A stretch of DNA of 64,000 nt from Castanea sativa. Taxonomy: Eukaryota > Streptophyta > Magnoliopsida > Fagales > Fagaceae. The translations under genes were made by a program, and so were the position numbers. The stretch is taken from assembly GCF_040712315.1 (NCBI RefSeq), contig NC_134013.1:75708001-75772000 (forward strand), given 5' to 3'. Below the pieces are notes generated by a model. The model saw only the letters and a program-made list of their open reading frames with translations, searched no databases and was not told the origin of the DNA. Shown one piece after another: positions 10,145 to 20,121 of the stretch (positions within the stretch are counted from its first letter, which is position 1; each line of letters starts with the position of its first letter).

Positions 10145-12712
10145 CTAGTCCTTGGATGACTTGTTGATAAGTGATTTGTGGATGTGAGGGATCACACCTC
10201 CACCTGCAATGGTTCCTTTGATGAGAGTATCAAGTTCTTCATCACCTCGGATTGCAAGCTGCAAATGCCTGGGAGTGATACGCTTGACCTTGAGATCCTT
10301 ACTTGCATTGCCAGCCAACTCCAACACCTCTGCAGTCAAATACTCTAAGATTGCTGCAGAGTAGACTGCAGCTGTTGCTCCTACTCTCCCGCTAGATGTG
10401 GTCCTCGACTTCAATAGACGGTGGATCCTACCCACTGGGAACTGCAATTATTCATTACAGAAGAAATCACAAAAGTCAGAAAACACAGAGTATACTTTCC
10501 AATAGAATCACAATGTCTAACATCAGTACCTAATGATTAATCCATAAAAAACAAGTCCCTGCTTTGCTTTCAAATTCCACTATCTCAGAAGTCAAACTAA
10601 GTTTTCATAAAAAGTAAAAATTGATTGACAAATATTTGATATGTTGTCACCACAAATTACAACACTATTCAAGCAAACATTGAAGTGATCACAAATTACA
10701 ACATTATTCAAGAAAACATTGAGGTGAAGAAAGGAAGAGAAGAGGCAAGCAGTCCAAGTAAAAAGCAGATGAAAGGACGGCTGCCTACATTAAATACATG
10801 CAAACCTAACCACTCAATAATGTTAGTTTCAGCTTGTCTATTATCCAGCATTGCATTATTTTCTTGGACAGTGAAAAACACAGCACCAATCCCTTCCCCA
10901 TGTCCAGAAGAAGCAAAGGGGACTAGAGTGAAAACTAAGCCCACCTCCAACAACATACACTGATCTGCTGAGCCTAACTCAATTCAAGTAGGCCCATGAG
11001 CTCTAGCTCATATTGCACATCCTCCCGGACCTCCCCTATTTAAATACAGGGTGGAGAGCAAAATTGTGAGTTCAACACCCAATAGGTGCATGTGTAACTT
11101 TAAATTTTATAATTATAAGTGTCCCAGGTTTCTCTGGATATTACTTAGTTTATATGCATAAAGTCAATCAACCCTCAGTCCATGTCAAGGACTACACATT
11201 AGCTGCAGAAACCAGCATGATACAAATAAAACTTATTACAAAAAATTGTTGCCAAGGTTCTGCAGATATATATATAAGGTAAAAATAAATTTATTGCAAT
11301 GAGACTACTTCATGAAGAAATACATGAAGTAGCCTAAGGAATTACAAACAGAAAAATATCTACATATAAATAGACGAATAGACTCTATAAAAGATAGAAC
11401 AAAGTTAGAATATGTGAGACCCAAAGCGAAAGACATGATACATAATCGCCATTGATGACATAGCAGAGAAACACATATAATGAAAATGTTATTCTTCATT
11501 GTTACAATCCTCAAGTACAAAGATGTAAGTCGTTTACTCATTTCAAACAGTGTATCACATCTGCCTTACTCGTTACAAAATCATCAAGCCCTGTGGCTAC
11601 CACCAAAATGCAAATCAAGTTTTAAAGTTAACAACTCAAATATCATACGGAGCCACTAAGCACAGAAGTCACCATAAAATTGCATCAAAAACCATAAGCA
11701 TATATAACAGGTCAATCTTACCAACACTTGGACTTTTTCTTTTAATAAATTCAAATGATACTCTTAGCTCATCCACTCTTCCAACGAGTAATTCTTTGTT
11801 AAAAAAAAAAAAACATTATTTACAAAAGCCTATATGACTTATAATATGAGATATGCATATTTTGGATTGCAATAGTATAGTTATTCTTATTCACGCTAAT
11901 CATCATCATAACATAGATTTACCCTACTATTTGGACATCTACTCAGACAAACATGCAATTACTCGATTGAAAATAATAGTAGAGGAAAACAGCTACTAAA
12001 AATAAAAAAAAAAACTGGTTTTACTCAAAAAAGATTTATTATTATTATTGAAGATTGGTAAGCTACACACGAACTTAATGCCTTTTCAAGCCACGAAGGC
12101 ACTCTCCAGCCACAATTGTGAGACAAGAAAACGGATTAATCAAATAGCTATTTGCATACACATCACAAATGATAGACTAATAATAGATTTCTGAAAACAA
12201 AAAGTATATATAAAAAAAAAACCCCTTAAAAAGAAAAGAAAAACGTTATGAAAAGAATTTTAAGGGAATTTTAAATGTTCCACGTTCCAAAAACAAACCC
12301 TGTTTGGTTCCTAGTAAAAACTAAAGCCAGCAAATTTTTAAATTTTATATTATATTTATAATTTTGTTTTGCTGTTTAGTCCCCAAGGAATGAAATATCA
12401 CCAAACCCAAGTCATCAAACAATCTCTATAGTATTTTTCAGGAACCAAACAGTGCACAAAGCAAAACAAAGCGTCCTAAAGCCCTACGTTTAACAACTAA
12501 TTCGATTCATTAGGGGGGGAAAGAGGAAGTGTAAAATTGAAAGAGAAAAACAGAGAGAGAGAGAGAGATCTGAAGAGTGAAGAGGAGAGAGGAGAGAGGA
12601 CCTGAAGGCCGGCACGAGAGGAACGAGAGATGGGTTTCTTCTTGCTGTCTTTGTCCTTGTTGGCCGCTGCCCCCTTTCCCATAATCAAACCCTTTGCGCC
12701 CTTTCCCGACAT
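10145..12712 (-). CDS. Histone H2A.Z, exons 12602..12712 and 10145..10441
   Basis: Exon 1 encodes 37 residues ([20 protein letters not shown] onward to RSSRAGLQ). The 2160-bp intron has GT at 12601-12600 and ends GCAG at 10445-10442. Exon 2 encodes 98 residues, starting [13 protein letters not shown] and ending [10 protein letters not shown]. The 135-residue product is the replacement variant H2A.Z, which enters nucleosomes through SWR1 and marks gene starts and repressed loci. Variant-specific features are the acidic-patch region [18 protein letters not shown] and the IPHIHKSLI docking tail; the start of the histone fold is [16 protein letters not shown]. An ATG 18 bases into exon 2's intron side (MQFPVG) is a shadow start. 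The intron carries a SINE-like sequence. Confidence 0.96.
10985..11135 (+). mobile_element. SINE-like sequence in the H2A.Z intron
   Basis: GAGCTCTAGCTCATATTGCACAT resembles the A-box region of a common plant SINE, followed at about 60 bases by a B-box-like GTGAGTTCAACACCC and an A/T-rich end. No target duplication was found, so the borders are rough. Confidence 0.5.
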
Positions 12713-12870
12713 CTTTCTTTCTTTCTTCTTCTTCCTTCCTTCTTATTTTTCCCGCCAACCCCTTAAGGTTTTTAAGAAAAAAGATTTGATTTGTTTAAGG
12801 AAAATTGGACGAGGTAAATTGGCTGGGATGGATTGGGAACACAAAACAGTCGGGGGTACTAGGAGAGAGG

Positions 12871-12902
<32 letters not shown>

Positions 12903-13156
12903 GTTTCGGTTTGGTTTAGTTTGGTTTGGTTTTGGTTTGGTTTGAGATTGGGAGAACTGAGAAAGGTTGCTTCGTTGCTGCTAATAACCAATGATATACT
13001 ATATAATCGGGTACTACTGCTCCAGCCTCCAGAGGGTTTTGTTTTATTTATTCACCATTTTTACAAAACTAACCCTAGTCTTTTCCGCTTATTTACGATA
13101 CCATACTCTTCTGCTACGCTATCAGCCTATCCCATATGCTTATCTCCTTTCTTTTC

Positions 13157-13189
<33 letters not shown>

Positions 13190-13372
13190 CTTTTTCCTTT
13201 TTTTGTTGGAAAACTAAAATAGTTGACCCCGACCCCTCAAACGTCGTAACTAAAACAATCCTACTGTGTCACTACTAACTTATTTCACGATACTAAAGAG
13301 CTGTGTTTAACTTCTCTTACCGACTAATTAAATACAATGTAAAATTTAAAAATTATTATTACTTATTATTAT
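12713..13372 (-). promoter_or_regulatory. H2A.Z 5' leader and proximal promoter
   Basis: Contains a polypyrimidine-rich leader (12713-12740 on the minus strand side), the E2F-type site, a GA microsatellite at about 12868-12898, a GGTTTGGTTT repeat (12903-12945) and a long T/TTTTC tract (13150-13205). The long plus-strand open frame across this region is made of these low-complexity tracts and is not a gene. Confidence 0.45.
12748..12756. promoter_or_regulatory. E2F-type site upstream of the H2A.Z start codon
   Basis: TTTCCCGCC, a match to the E2F consensus TTTSSCGC, lies about 36 bases upstream of the H2A.Z ATG (minus-strand gene). E2F sites are common in plant replication and histone genes. 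Functional use is inferred. Confidence 0.5.
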
Positions 13373-13557
13373 ATATTTAAACAACAAGAGATATTTAATT
13401 TTAAAAGTACTAAAGGTGTATTAAACTTTATTTTTTTAAACCTCTTTCTTATGACTTGTTTTATTTTTTTTTAAATAAGTTTTTGAATAAATAATTCTTT
13501 CTTGGATTTTTTTATTAAAAAATTTTATAATTAATATCGTTGCTTAATCCAAACTTA
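13373..13557. repeat. Paralogous segment, copy 1 (empty site for the solo LTR at 17686)
   Basis: This segment and 17575-17685 plus 18488-18545 align well (for example AATAATT.TTTCTTGGATTTTTT, the CTTATGACTTGTTTTA versus TTATGGTTGGTTTTA block). Here the sequence is uninterrupted, so it represents the pre-insertion state of the other copy. Confidence 0.6.
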
Positions 13558-13565
13558 ATAAGAAG

Positions 13566-14607
13566 CAGTGGCGGCTCTAGGATTGTTTCTCAGGGTATTC
13601 CTTGGTGGGCTTACTCTGTTACAATTTTTTTTTCTTCAGATTTTCTATTACAATCTTTTATTTTTTAGATTTTAGTTCAAATTTTTTTTTAGCTTTTTCT
13701 TTTTGCTGGAAAGCAATGTTATGAATACCGTTTTGGACCTTGTTTCGGTTTGTTTAGTGGAACGAAATATTTTGGTACCGATCTATTTCGATGTACCGTT
13801 TCAGGGTGTTTCGGGATTTCTAAAAAAAAATAAAAAAAAAAATATTTATATTTTCTTATACAACATAAAATTATTGATCCAAATAAGTAAAACTCAAATA
13901 AACAAATCATTAGTTTTTCTTTTTTGACACTCGAATCATTTAGTTATTACATAACAATTTTTGTTTTAGAATATTAAAACATAAATATGTAATTGAATAA
14001 TGAAAAACAACAATAAAAAATAGTACAATAAGAGTGTATATATGTATATCATATTGGGAAGAGGCAAGACCCAATAAATAAATTTGAAATCAAAATCTTT
14101 TGTTAGCTTTTTGAGTTTTGTCATTTCCAAAGCTTTGTCATGTGGGTGGGGTGAGCAAGCTAAAAGTCTAAAAAGCAAACTAAAGAAAAAACTTGACAAA
14201 GCAAAAACTAGAGTAAAAAAAGAAAGAAGAGATAGACTAGTAGAACGTTTGAGACGAAGCAAAGAAGAAGAAGAAGCCGACCTTTGCGATAGTTGGATTT
14301 GTTTTTTAGGCGTTTGACGCAAGTAATGACATGCTGTGCTGATAAGTTTGTCAGTTTAAGAGTTTTTCTTTTTTTTTTCTTCTAAAAATTGGTACCAGCC
14401 AAAATATAACAAATAATCTACTAAAATTTAATTTTATTGGCATAAAATTTTTTTTTAGAGTGTTCCTAATTTTTTTGAGGGTGTTCCTAATTTTTTTTTA
14501 TAGGTAGATAAATAAATTTTTTTTATTATATATATATTAAAAAAAAAAAAGAATTCAGGTCAGGGTGGTCCTGGGACCACCCTGACCTATATGTGGCGCC
14601 GCCACTG
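13566..14607. mobile_element. Non-autonomous hAT element (1042 bp)
   Basis: Termini are CAGTGGCGGCTCTAGG and, reverse complemented from the right, CAGTGGCGGCGCCACA. A perfect 8-bp target duplication ATAAGAAG flanks it (13558-13565 and 14608-14615), diagnostic of hAT. A 30-base palindrome with 14-bp perfect arms and a 2-base loop sits just inside the right end (14558-14587). No transposase domain is recognisable in either strand. Confidence 0.85.
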
Positions 14608-14726
14608 ATAAGAAGTGAAACTCTATCTCTCTAACAAGTCCAACTTAAACTCAAACATATTATTTTTTAAATAAAATTATTTTTGTTTAATTCAAATTTA
14701 AAAAAGAGTGAAACTTTATCTCTCTG

Positions 14727-16778
14727 CAGCAGTAGAGCTAAATAGCTATATAGCTATTTTAGCTTCACTCAAACCCAAAAAAACCCTCCTACAGCAGTGG
14801 AGGCAAAGCTAAAAATTTTTAGCTTTGTGCTACAGTACTCATGTATCAATACATGAGCACTGTAGCTGAGAGCTATAAAAAATAAAAAGATAAATTTTTT
14901 TATTCAGCTTTGGGATTAAAATAATAAACGTTGGCTCTTTTATTCACGCTCCCCTCTCTCTTTCTCTCTCACAGTCACTCTAATCGGAAGCTCTCAACTC
15001 TCTCAAGTTCACTCTCCCAAGCTCACCGCCGTCGATGCCGTCTTCAACGTCAGTTGAGACCCACGCCGATCAGCTGAGACCCACGCCAATCAACCCTCTC
15101 GGCCTCAGCCCACGCCGTCCAAGCTCTCAACTCTCTCAAAACTCTCTCAAGCTCACCGCCGCCGGCCCTTGCCGTCTTCAACGTTACCGTTCCACCAGCT
15201 AAGACCCACCGTCGATCAACTGAGACCCACGCCGATCAACCCTCTCGGCCTCAGACCCATGCCATCCAAGCACTCAACTCTCTCAAAACTCTCTCAAGCT
15301 CACCGTCGCCGGCCCTTGTCATCTTCAACGTCGCTGACCCACTAGATGAGACCTACCGCCGATCAACCCTCTCAGCCTCAGACCCACACCGTCCCGAGCT
15401 CTCAAACTCTCTCAGCGTCACCGACCCACTCTCACCTCTATTTTACCGCCGTCCCAAGCTGCCGATCAGCTCAGACCCACCTCTCTGTTTCACTTCAGGT
15501 CAGTTGTCTCTGTATTTGTATTGGACAGAATGTATTGGAAATTTTCTGTGTGCAGGGAACTTTACATTTCTTTTGGCTTTTGATTCAGACCATCCATGAA
15601 TGGACTGAATGCATTTGTGATGGAATGTATTGGGATTTTTCTATTTGCAGGAATTTGTTGTGTGGTTTTCTTTATCAGTGGGATTAAGCTACTGTCAAAT
15701 TAAGCATTTATGTTCCATTGTTATAATATTAAGTATTTTAAGTTTTGATATAAATATTAGATTGAGAATTTTCTGTGTGCAGGGACTTTACTTTTTTTTT
15801 TTTGGGCTTTTGATTCAGAGCATCCATGAATGGACAAAATATATTTGTATTGGAATGTAGTGAGATTTTTCTGTTTGCAGGAATTTGTGGTGTGGTTTTC
15901 TTTATCAGTGGGATTAAGCTACTGTCAAATTAAGTATTTATGCATAATCATGTTCTATTGTTATGATTCTAAGTATTTTAAGTTTTGATATAAATATTCG
16001 ATTGGGAATTTTCTGTGTGCGGTGGTGGAAGAGTTAGTAGCGGTGGCAGTCGCAATGGTGGAAGAATCGGCGGCGGCGGCAGTGGTGGCCGTGGTGGCAG
16101 CGGTAGCGATGGCGATGGCAGTAGCAATTATGGTGGCAGTGGAAGAGTCGATGGTAGCGGTTGCGGATAGTTGTGATGGTTGTTTATTGTAATGGATATA
16201 TTATTTTATTGTAGTGGATATATTATTTTATTGTAATGTTTATATTATTTTATTGTGTTGAAAGCTAAAATAGATCCACTGCTGCAGCATGTTTTGTAAA
16301 GTGAATAGGTAAAATAGATAAAGTAACTTTTTGTGGAGCTAGAGCACTTGCAGCAGTGGAACTAAATAGCTATATAGCTATTTTAGCTCCACCAAAACAC
16401 CAAAAAGAAGCATGCAGCAGTGGAGCTAAATCTATTTTTTTTTAGCTCATTGCTACAGTGCACATCTATAGATAGATGTGCACTGTTCATGAGAGCTAAG
16501 AAAAAATTAATTTTTTATTTTGCGTTCACATTACTTTTTTATTGTGGTGTTTTTATTGTAGTGAGATGTATTATTTTATTGTGGTAGATATATTATTTTA
16601 TTGTGATGTTTATATTATTTTATTGTGTTGAAAGCTAAAATAGATCCACTGCTGCAGCATGTGTGTAGGAAAAATAGATAAAGTAACTTTTGGTGGAGCT
16701 AAATTGCTAAATTTTTAGCTCCACTGCTGTGGATGCTCAAAAAGCTAAATTTTTAGCTCCACTGCTGTGGATGTTCTA
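14727..16778. mobile_element. PIF/MITE-like element with GC-rich tandem repeats and a nested or duplicated copy
   Basis: The left end has GCAGCAGTAGAGCTAAATAG and the right end, reverse complemented, GAACATCCACAGCAGTGGAG. TAA follows the right end, but the left terminus is eroded. A related shorter copy occupies about 16342-16737 with ends GAGCACTTGCAGCAGTGGA and GAGCATCCACAGCAGTGGAG. Inside are three about 130-150 bp GC-rich repeats (14985-15480), two about 230-240 bp direct repeats (15541-16020) and a glycine-rich reading frame (16021-16170, GGSGGRGGSGSDGDG). Each copy has a hairpin near its left end. No transposase is visible. Family assignment rests on similarity to the elements at 41836-46470. 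Confidence 0.6.
16021..16170 (+). other. Glycine-rich open stretch inside the PIF-like element
   Basis: GGN-rich trinucleotide-repeat DNA translates as about 50 residues of Gly/Ser/Arg/Asp-rich sequence and ends at a TAG. No start codon or promoter could be assigned. It may be a captured fragment of a glycine-rich-protein gene or simply expanded GGT/GGC repeats. Confidence 0.3.
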
Positions 16779-17184
16779 ATAGGTCCAACTTAAATTCAAA
16801 CTCATCAATGTCATTTTTTAAAAACAAAATTATTTTTATTTAGTCCAAACTTAACAAGGAGTGAAACTCTATCTCTCTAACAAGTCTAACTTAAACTCAA
16901 TCTCAAATATTGATTTTTTTTTTTTTTTTTAAACTTGAATAAATCCTATATTAAGATCCTAGACGTGGCTTTATTTGGATAAATATAAAAATCATCAATT
17001 ATTAATAAAATTCAACTTATTTGGATAATAAAAGAATTCTACTTCAACTTCTTTAAAAAGTAATTTTCGTACATAAACCATCAAACTTTTTTTAGCCGTT
17101 TTTTAAAAGATAAAAAAAGCTTGCAATAATTGAAATTATTCTTTTGAATATAACCCATCTTTTTTTTTTTCCTCTATTGTTTAA

Positions 17185-17189
<5 letters not shown>

Positions 17190-17259
<70 letters not shown>
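17190..17259. repeat. AT microsatellite
   Basis: About 35 uninterrupted AT units. The overlapping Tyr/Ile-repeat open frame is an artefact of it. Confidence 0.95.
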
Positions 17260-17263
<4 letters not shown>

Positions 17264-17574
17264 TCAATAATTTATAAACAACGAATCATCTTATTTTTTA
17301 ATATTTTTTGGTCTTTTAGAAGCTTTAATATCTGAATTTTTGAGTTTTTTTTTTTTTTTAGTATTTGAAATTGTCTGACAAATTTTGTGTAAACCATTGC
17401 ACATTCAAGCAAATTTTTTGGTCTTTTAGAAGCTTTAATTTCTTCATCAAATTGTAACACAAATTGAAATCATGCAATGATGTAATTTTTTAATCAATTT
17501 AAGATTTTATTAAATTATTTTAATTTACCTCACAAATATGTAAGTTCTCATGCATAGCACGGGTTAGCGACTAG

Positions 17575-18545
17575 CATATTTAAAACAGTAAGAGATATCT
17601 AGTTTAAAAAGTACCAAAGGTAAGTCAAATTCCTTTTTAAAAAACCTCTTTTTTATGGTTGGTTTTACTTTTTTAGAAAATAAGTTGTAAGGTCACAATT
17701 CGCACCCGAACCCAATAATGTTAAGGGAATAGGCCAAAAAGCCCAATACAATGAAATTTGTAGAAAGTGAGCTTGAAACCTAGGTTCTATGGATGTTGGA
17801 TAACAAAAATAATGGGCTAGATCCCCAATTTACATGCAACGAACCGTTTGTGTAAAAGAAATTCTCCTCGGACGTATGCCGAAGACGGTTTGTATTGCTT
17901 TTCCTTATTTTAAAGATAGATTACAATTGAGGGTGGTGTGTACAGTGTTTCTCTCTTTTTTCTCCGATCCCCTCCCTTGAATGCCTTTCCTTTCCTTTTA
18001 TATCATTCTCCTTCCTCCCTTCATCTTCCACATATAGATCAGATCACTGAACCAAATCCTTGTCTCATCCACCTCCTTCTTGAAATTTTCAAACAATCAC
18101 TGTAAGGCTGATCCCTACTGTTTATATGTCATTTGCTCATTAATGCGGCCAGAGAGGTTAGTGCAGAGTCTTTAATGCGGTGATAGCAGCTTTCTCTAAG
18201 ATATTTCTCATTCGTTCTTCCTCTTTATGCCCTCATGGAACACAGTCATCCATAAGACTTTCTAGAATATCATTCTTATCACCATGGTGTACCCTTTAAC
18301 CTTTACTTCACTTGCCGAGGAGTTGCCCCTCATAGGACTATTTCCATCATCCTCTTTCGCAACAATTTGCTTGTGGGCTTTTAAGTTCGGTATCGTTACT
18401 ACCACTAAACCTTCCTCGGACAAGTTAATACCCTCGGATCAGGCCCAAGATCCAAGAACAAGCCCTAAACCTTTTGTTCTTATAAGTTATTGAATTAATA
18501 ATTATTTCTTGGATTTTTTATTAAAAAAAATTATAATTAATGTCA
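17575..18545. repeat. Paralogous segment, copy 2 (filled site)
   Basis: Homologous to 13373-13557 apart from the 797-bp LTR insertion and one copy of its 5-bp target duplication. The pair gives an independent check of the LTR borders. Confidence 0.6.
17686..18482 (-). repeat. Solo LTR, family 1 diverged copy B (797 bp)
   Basis: Flanked by a perfect 5-bp duplication TAAGT (17681-17685 and 18483-18487). On the minus strand it ends CTTACA like copies A and C and shares the block around GCATTAA...CTGGCCGCATTAATG, but its other end has lost the TG (reads TAAGAACAAA). The short open frame inside is not a gene. Confidence 0.82.
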
Positions 18546-18714
18546 TCATTAATACCTTTTTTTTAAGTTTCTTTTTTAAGGAATACTCTTTACATATTTA
18601 TTTATTGTTGGAGAGAAAAAAAAATAGTATTTAAATATAACAGAGAATGTGATTTTTAAGATAGTCCTTGCAGCTCGAAAACTCTTTTACCTCCAGGCAC
18701 TTTTAGCATACTAC

Positions 18715-18923
18715 GAGTCTGTTTGGATAGAACTTATTGCTGAAAACTGAAAACACTGTAGCAAAATAATTTTTAAATATGTAAAAAATTACTGTTCATG
18801 CTAAAATTACTGTTCATTAGCCTAAAATCACTGTTCATGGCCAATGAACAGTGACAGGCACGCTGAAAAAAAAAAAAAAAAAATCCAAAACGTGGACGCT
18901 AGACATTGAATCCAAACGCCCTC
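18715..18923. mobile_element. MITE, family 2 (209 bp)
   Basis: Terminal repeats GAGTCTGTTTGGAT and GAGGGCGTTTGGAT, flanked by TAC at 18712-18714 and 18924-18926. Internal CTGAAAACTGAAAACACTGTAGC-type words are shared with 27851-28088 and 42630-42986. It contains repeated TTACTGTTCAT words and an A18 tract. Confidence 0.72.
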
Positions 18924-19200
18924 TACGTAAGAAGACGTCAAATAAGCTAAAAAGGTGCAGAGGTTAATGTGAATACCTCTTATATTTCGAACGCTAAAAT
19001 CATATTTTAGATAATCCGCTTGAGTTAAAATTTAAGGATGAATTGTAATTTTTACATAAATTTAATTATTAAAACCTATTATTATACAAGAAGTTGAAGT
19101 TTCACTCTTGGAGCTGCGAGAGTGGCACGTTGCAAACTTTCTTGAACAAATCATGCCAATAGACTAATATTTTTCATCTTTAGCGCATGTATAATAATAA

Positions 19201-19377
19201 CAAGACAAAATTTAAGTACAGTCCTTTAAGTGTTGTCCTTTAAGTTTCCATCTTAAAATTCAGTTATGCAACTAATTAACTAAAAAAATCATTTCCATCT
19301 CACAAGAAAAAGTTTACATAAAAAAATCTTAAAATGGAAACCGTAAGGAAACTTAAGTTAAGGTACTTAAGTTTTGC
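19201..19377. mobile_element. MITE, possibly Mutator-like (177 bp)
   Basis: Ends GACAAAATTTAAGTAC (near 19204) and, reverse complemented from the right, GCAAAACTTAAGTAC. The flanks both read TAATAATAA (9 bp, 19192-19200 and 19378-19386), but they are low complexity, so the duplication length is uncertain. Confidence 0.6.
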
Positions 19378-19386
19378 TAATAATAA

Positions 19387-20121
19387 TAATAATAATAGTG
19401 GGTTTTCATTCATTGATTTGACTGGTCCCCCATCGTTTACCTTCAGAGAAGGATTCTTTTTTTGCTGAATCTTCAGCTATTTGATCATATAAAAATATAA
19501 ATTCAACCCTATGCCTGCCAGCATACGCATTTACAAATTCACAATTAGAACAAAAATGCATGAGACTCACATGACTGGGTCTAATCATTAAATCTTGCGT
19601 CAGCTTTTGCAGTAGAATAAAAAGTATCCAGAAGCCAGGGATTGGCTGTCAATTTTCAAAACCAATAGCCATATCAAAACCAGTGCTAGCATATCACATG
19701 TGCCCAATCAATCTAGATGACTTGGTGATGCACTAACCAGGATCTGGTTAATGAAACAGAGATTGGAAAATTAAAATAAATCACAGGCCACAACCCTTTA
19801 CTATTATCACTGTCTGTTTTCTATTGATTTCAAAAGATTTCCAGAATAAGGCTGTCCGGATGGAGATAGGGCTCAACACCACCTGATCAGCAGTCTTCCA
19901 TTATACAAACTACCATAACACAAAAATCAATAGAGTGCAGATCTGGCAAGAAAGCTGTTCATCTGGTCTGATCCATATCTCTATGTAATGCAGCATTAAC
20001 TGAAAAATTGTACCAAAAAAAAAATCAATTCAGAAACTTCAGTCAATATCCATAAGATGAGATACTATCAAGGACAGCATAGCAATATGCCACCAATAAA
20101 CAAACAAAGTACTTGGCCATG
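19387..20121 (-). other. Probable 3' flank and UTR of the STRAP-like gene
   Basis: No coding potential recognised; moderate base composition compared with the AT-rich region to the left. Confidence 0.4.

Larger units (their letters stand above)
14617..16903. repeat. About 95-bp tandem repeat, three units, interrupted by an insertion
   Basis: The word GTGAAACTCTATCTCTCT begins units at 14617, 14708 (one mismatch) and 16858; each continues as AACAAGTCCAACTTAAACTC or close variants. The middle unit is split: its first 18 bases are at 14708 and its remainder resumes at about 16779, around the PIF-like element. The hAT at 13566 sits in a preceding unit. Confidence 0.65.

Noticed and set aside
12630..13217. 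195-codon plus-strand open frame opposite the H2A.Z promoter
   Set aside because: Its Phe/Leu/Ser/Arg-rich translation comes from CT, GA and T tracts, and its 5' part is antisense to H2A.Z exon 1.
17144..17335. Tyr/Ile-repeat frame
   Set aside because: Created by the AT microsatellite.
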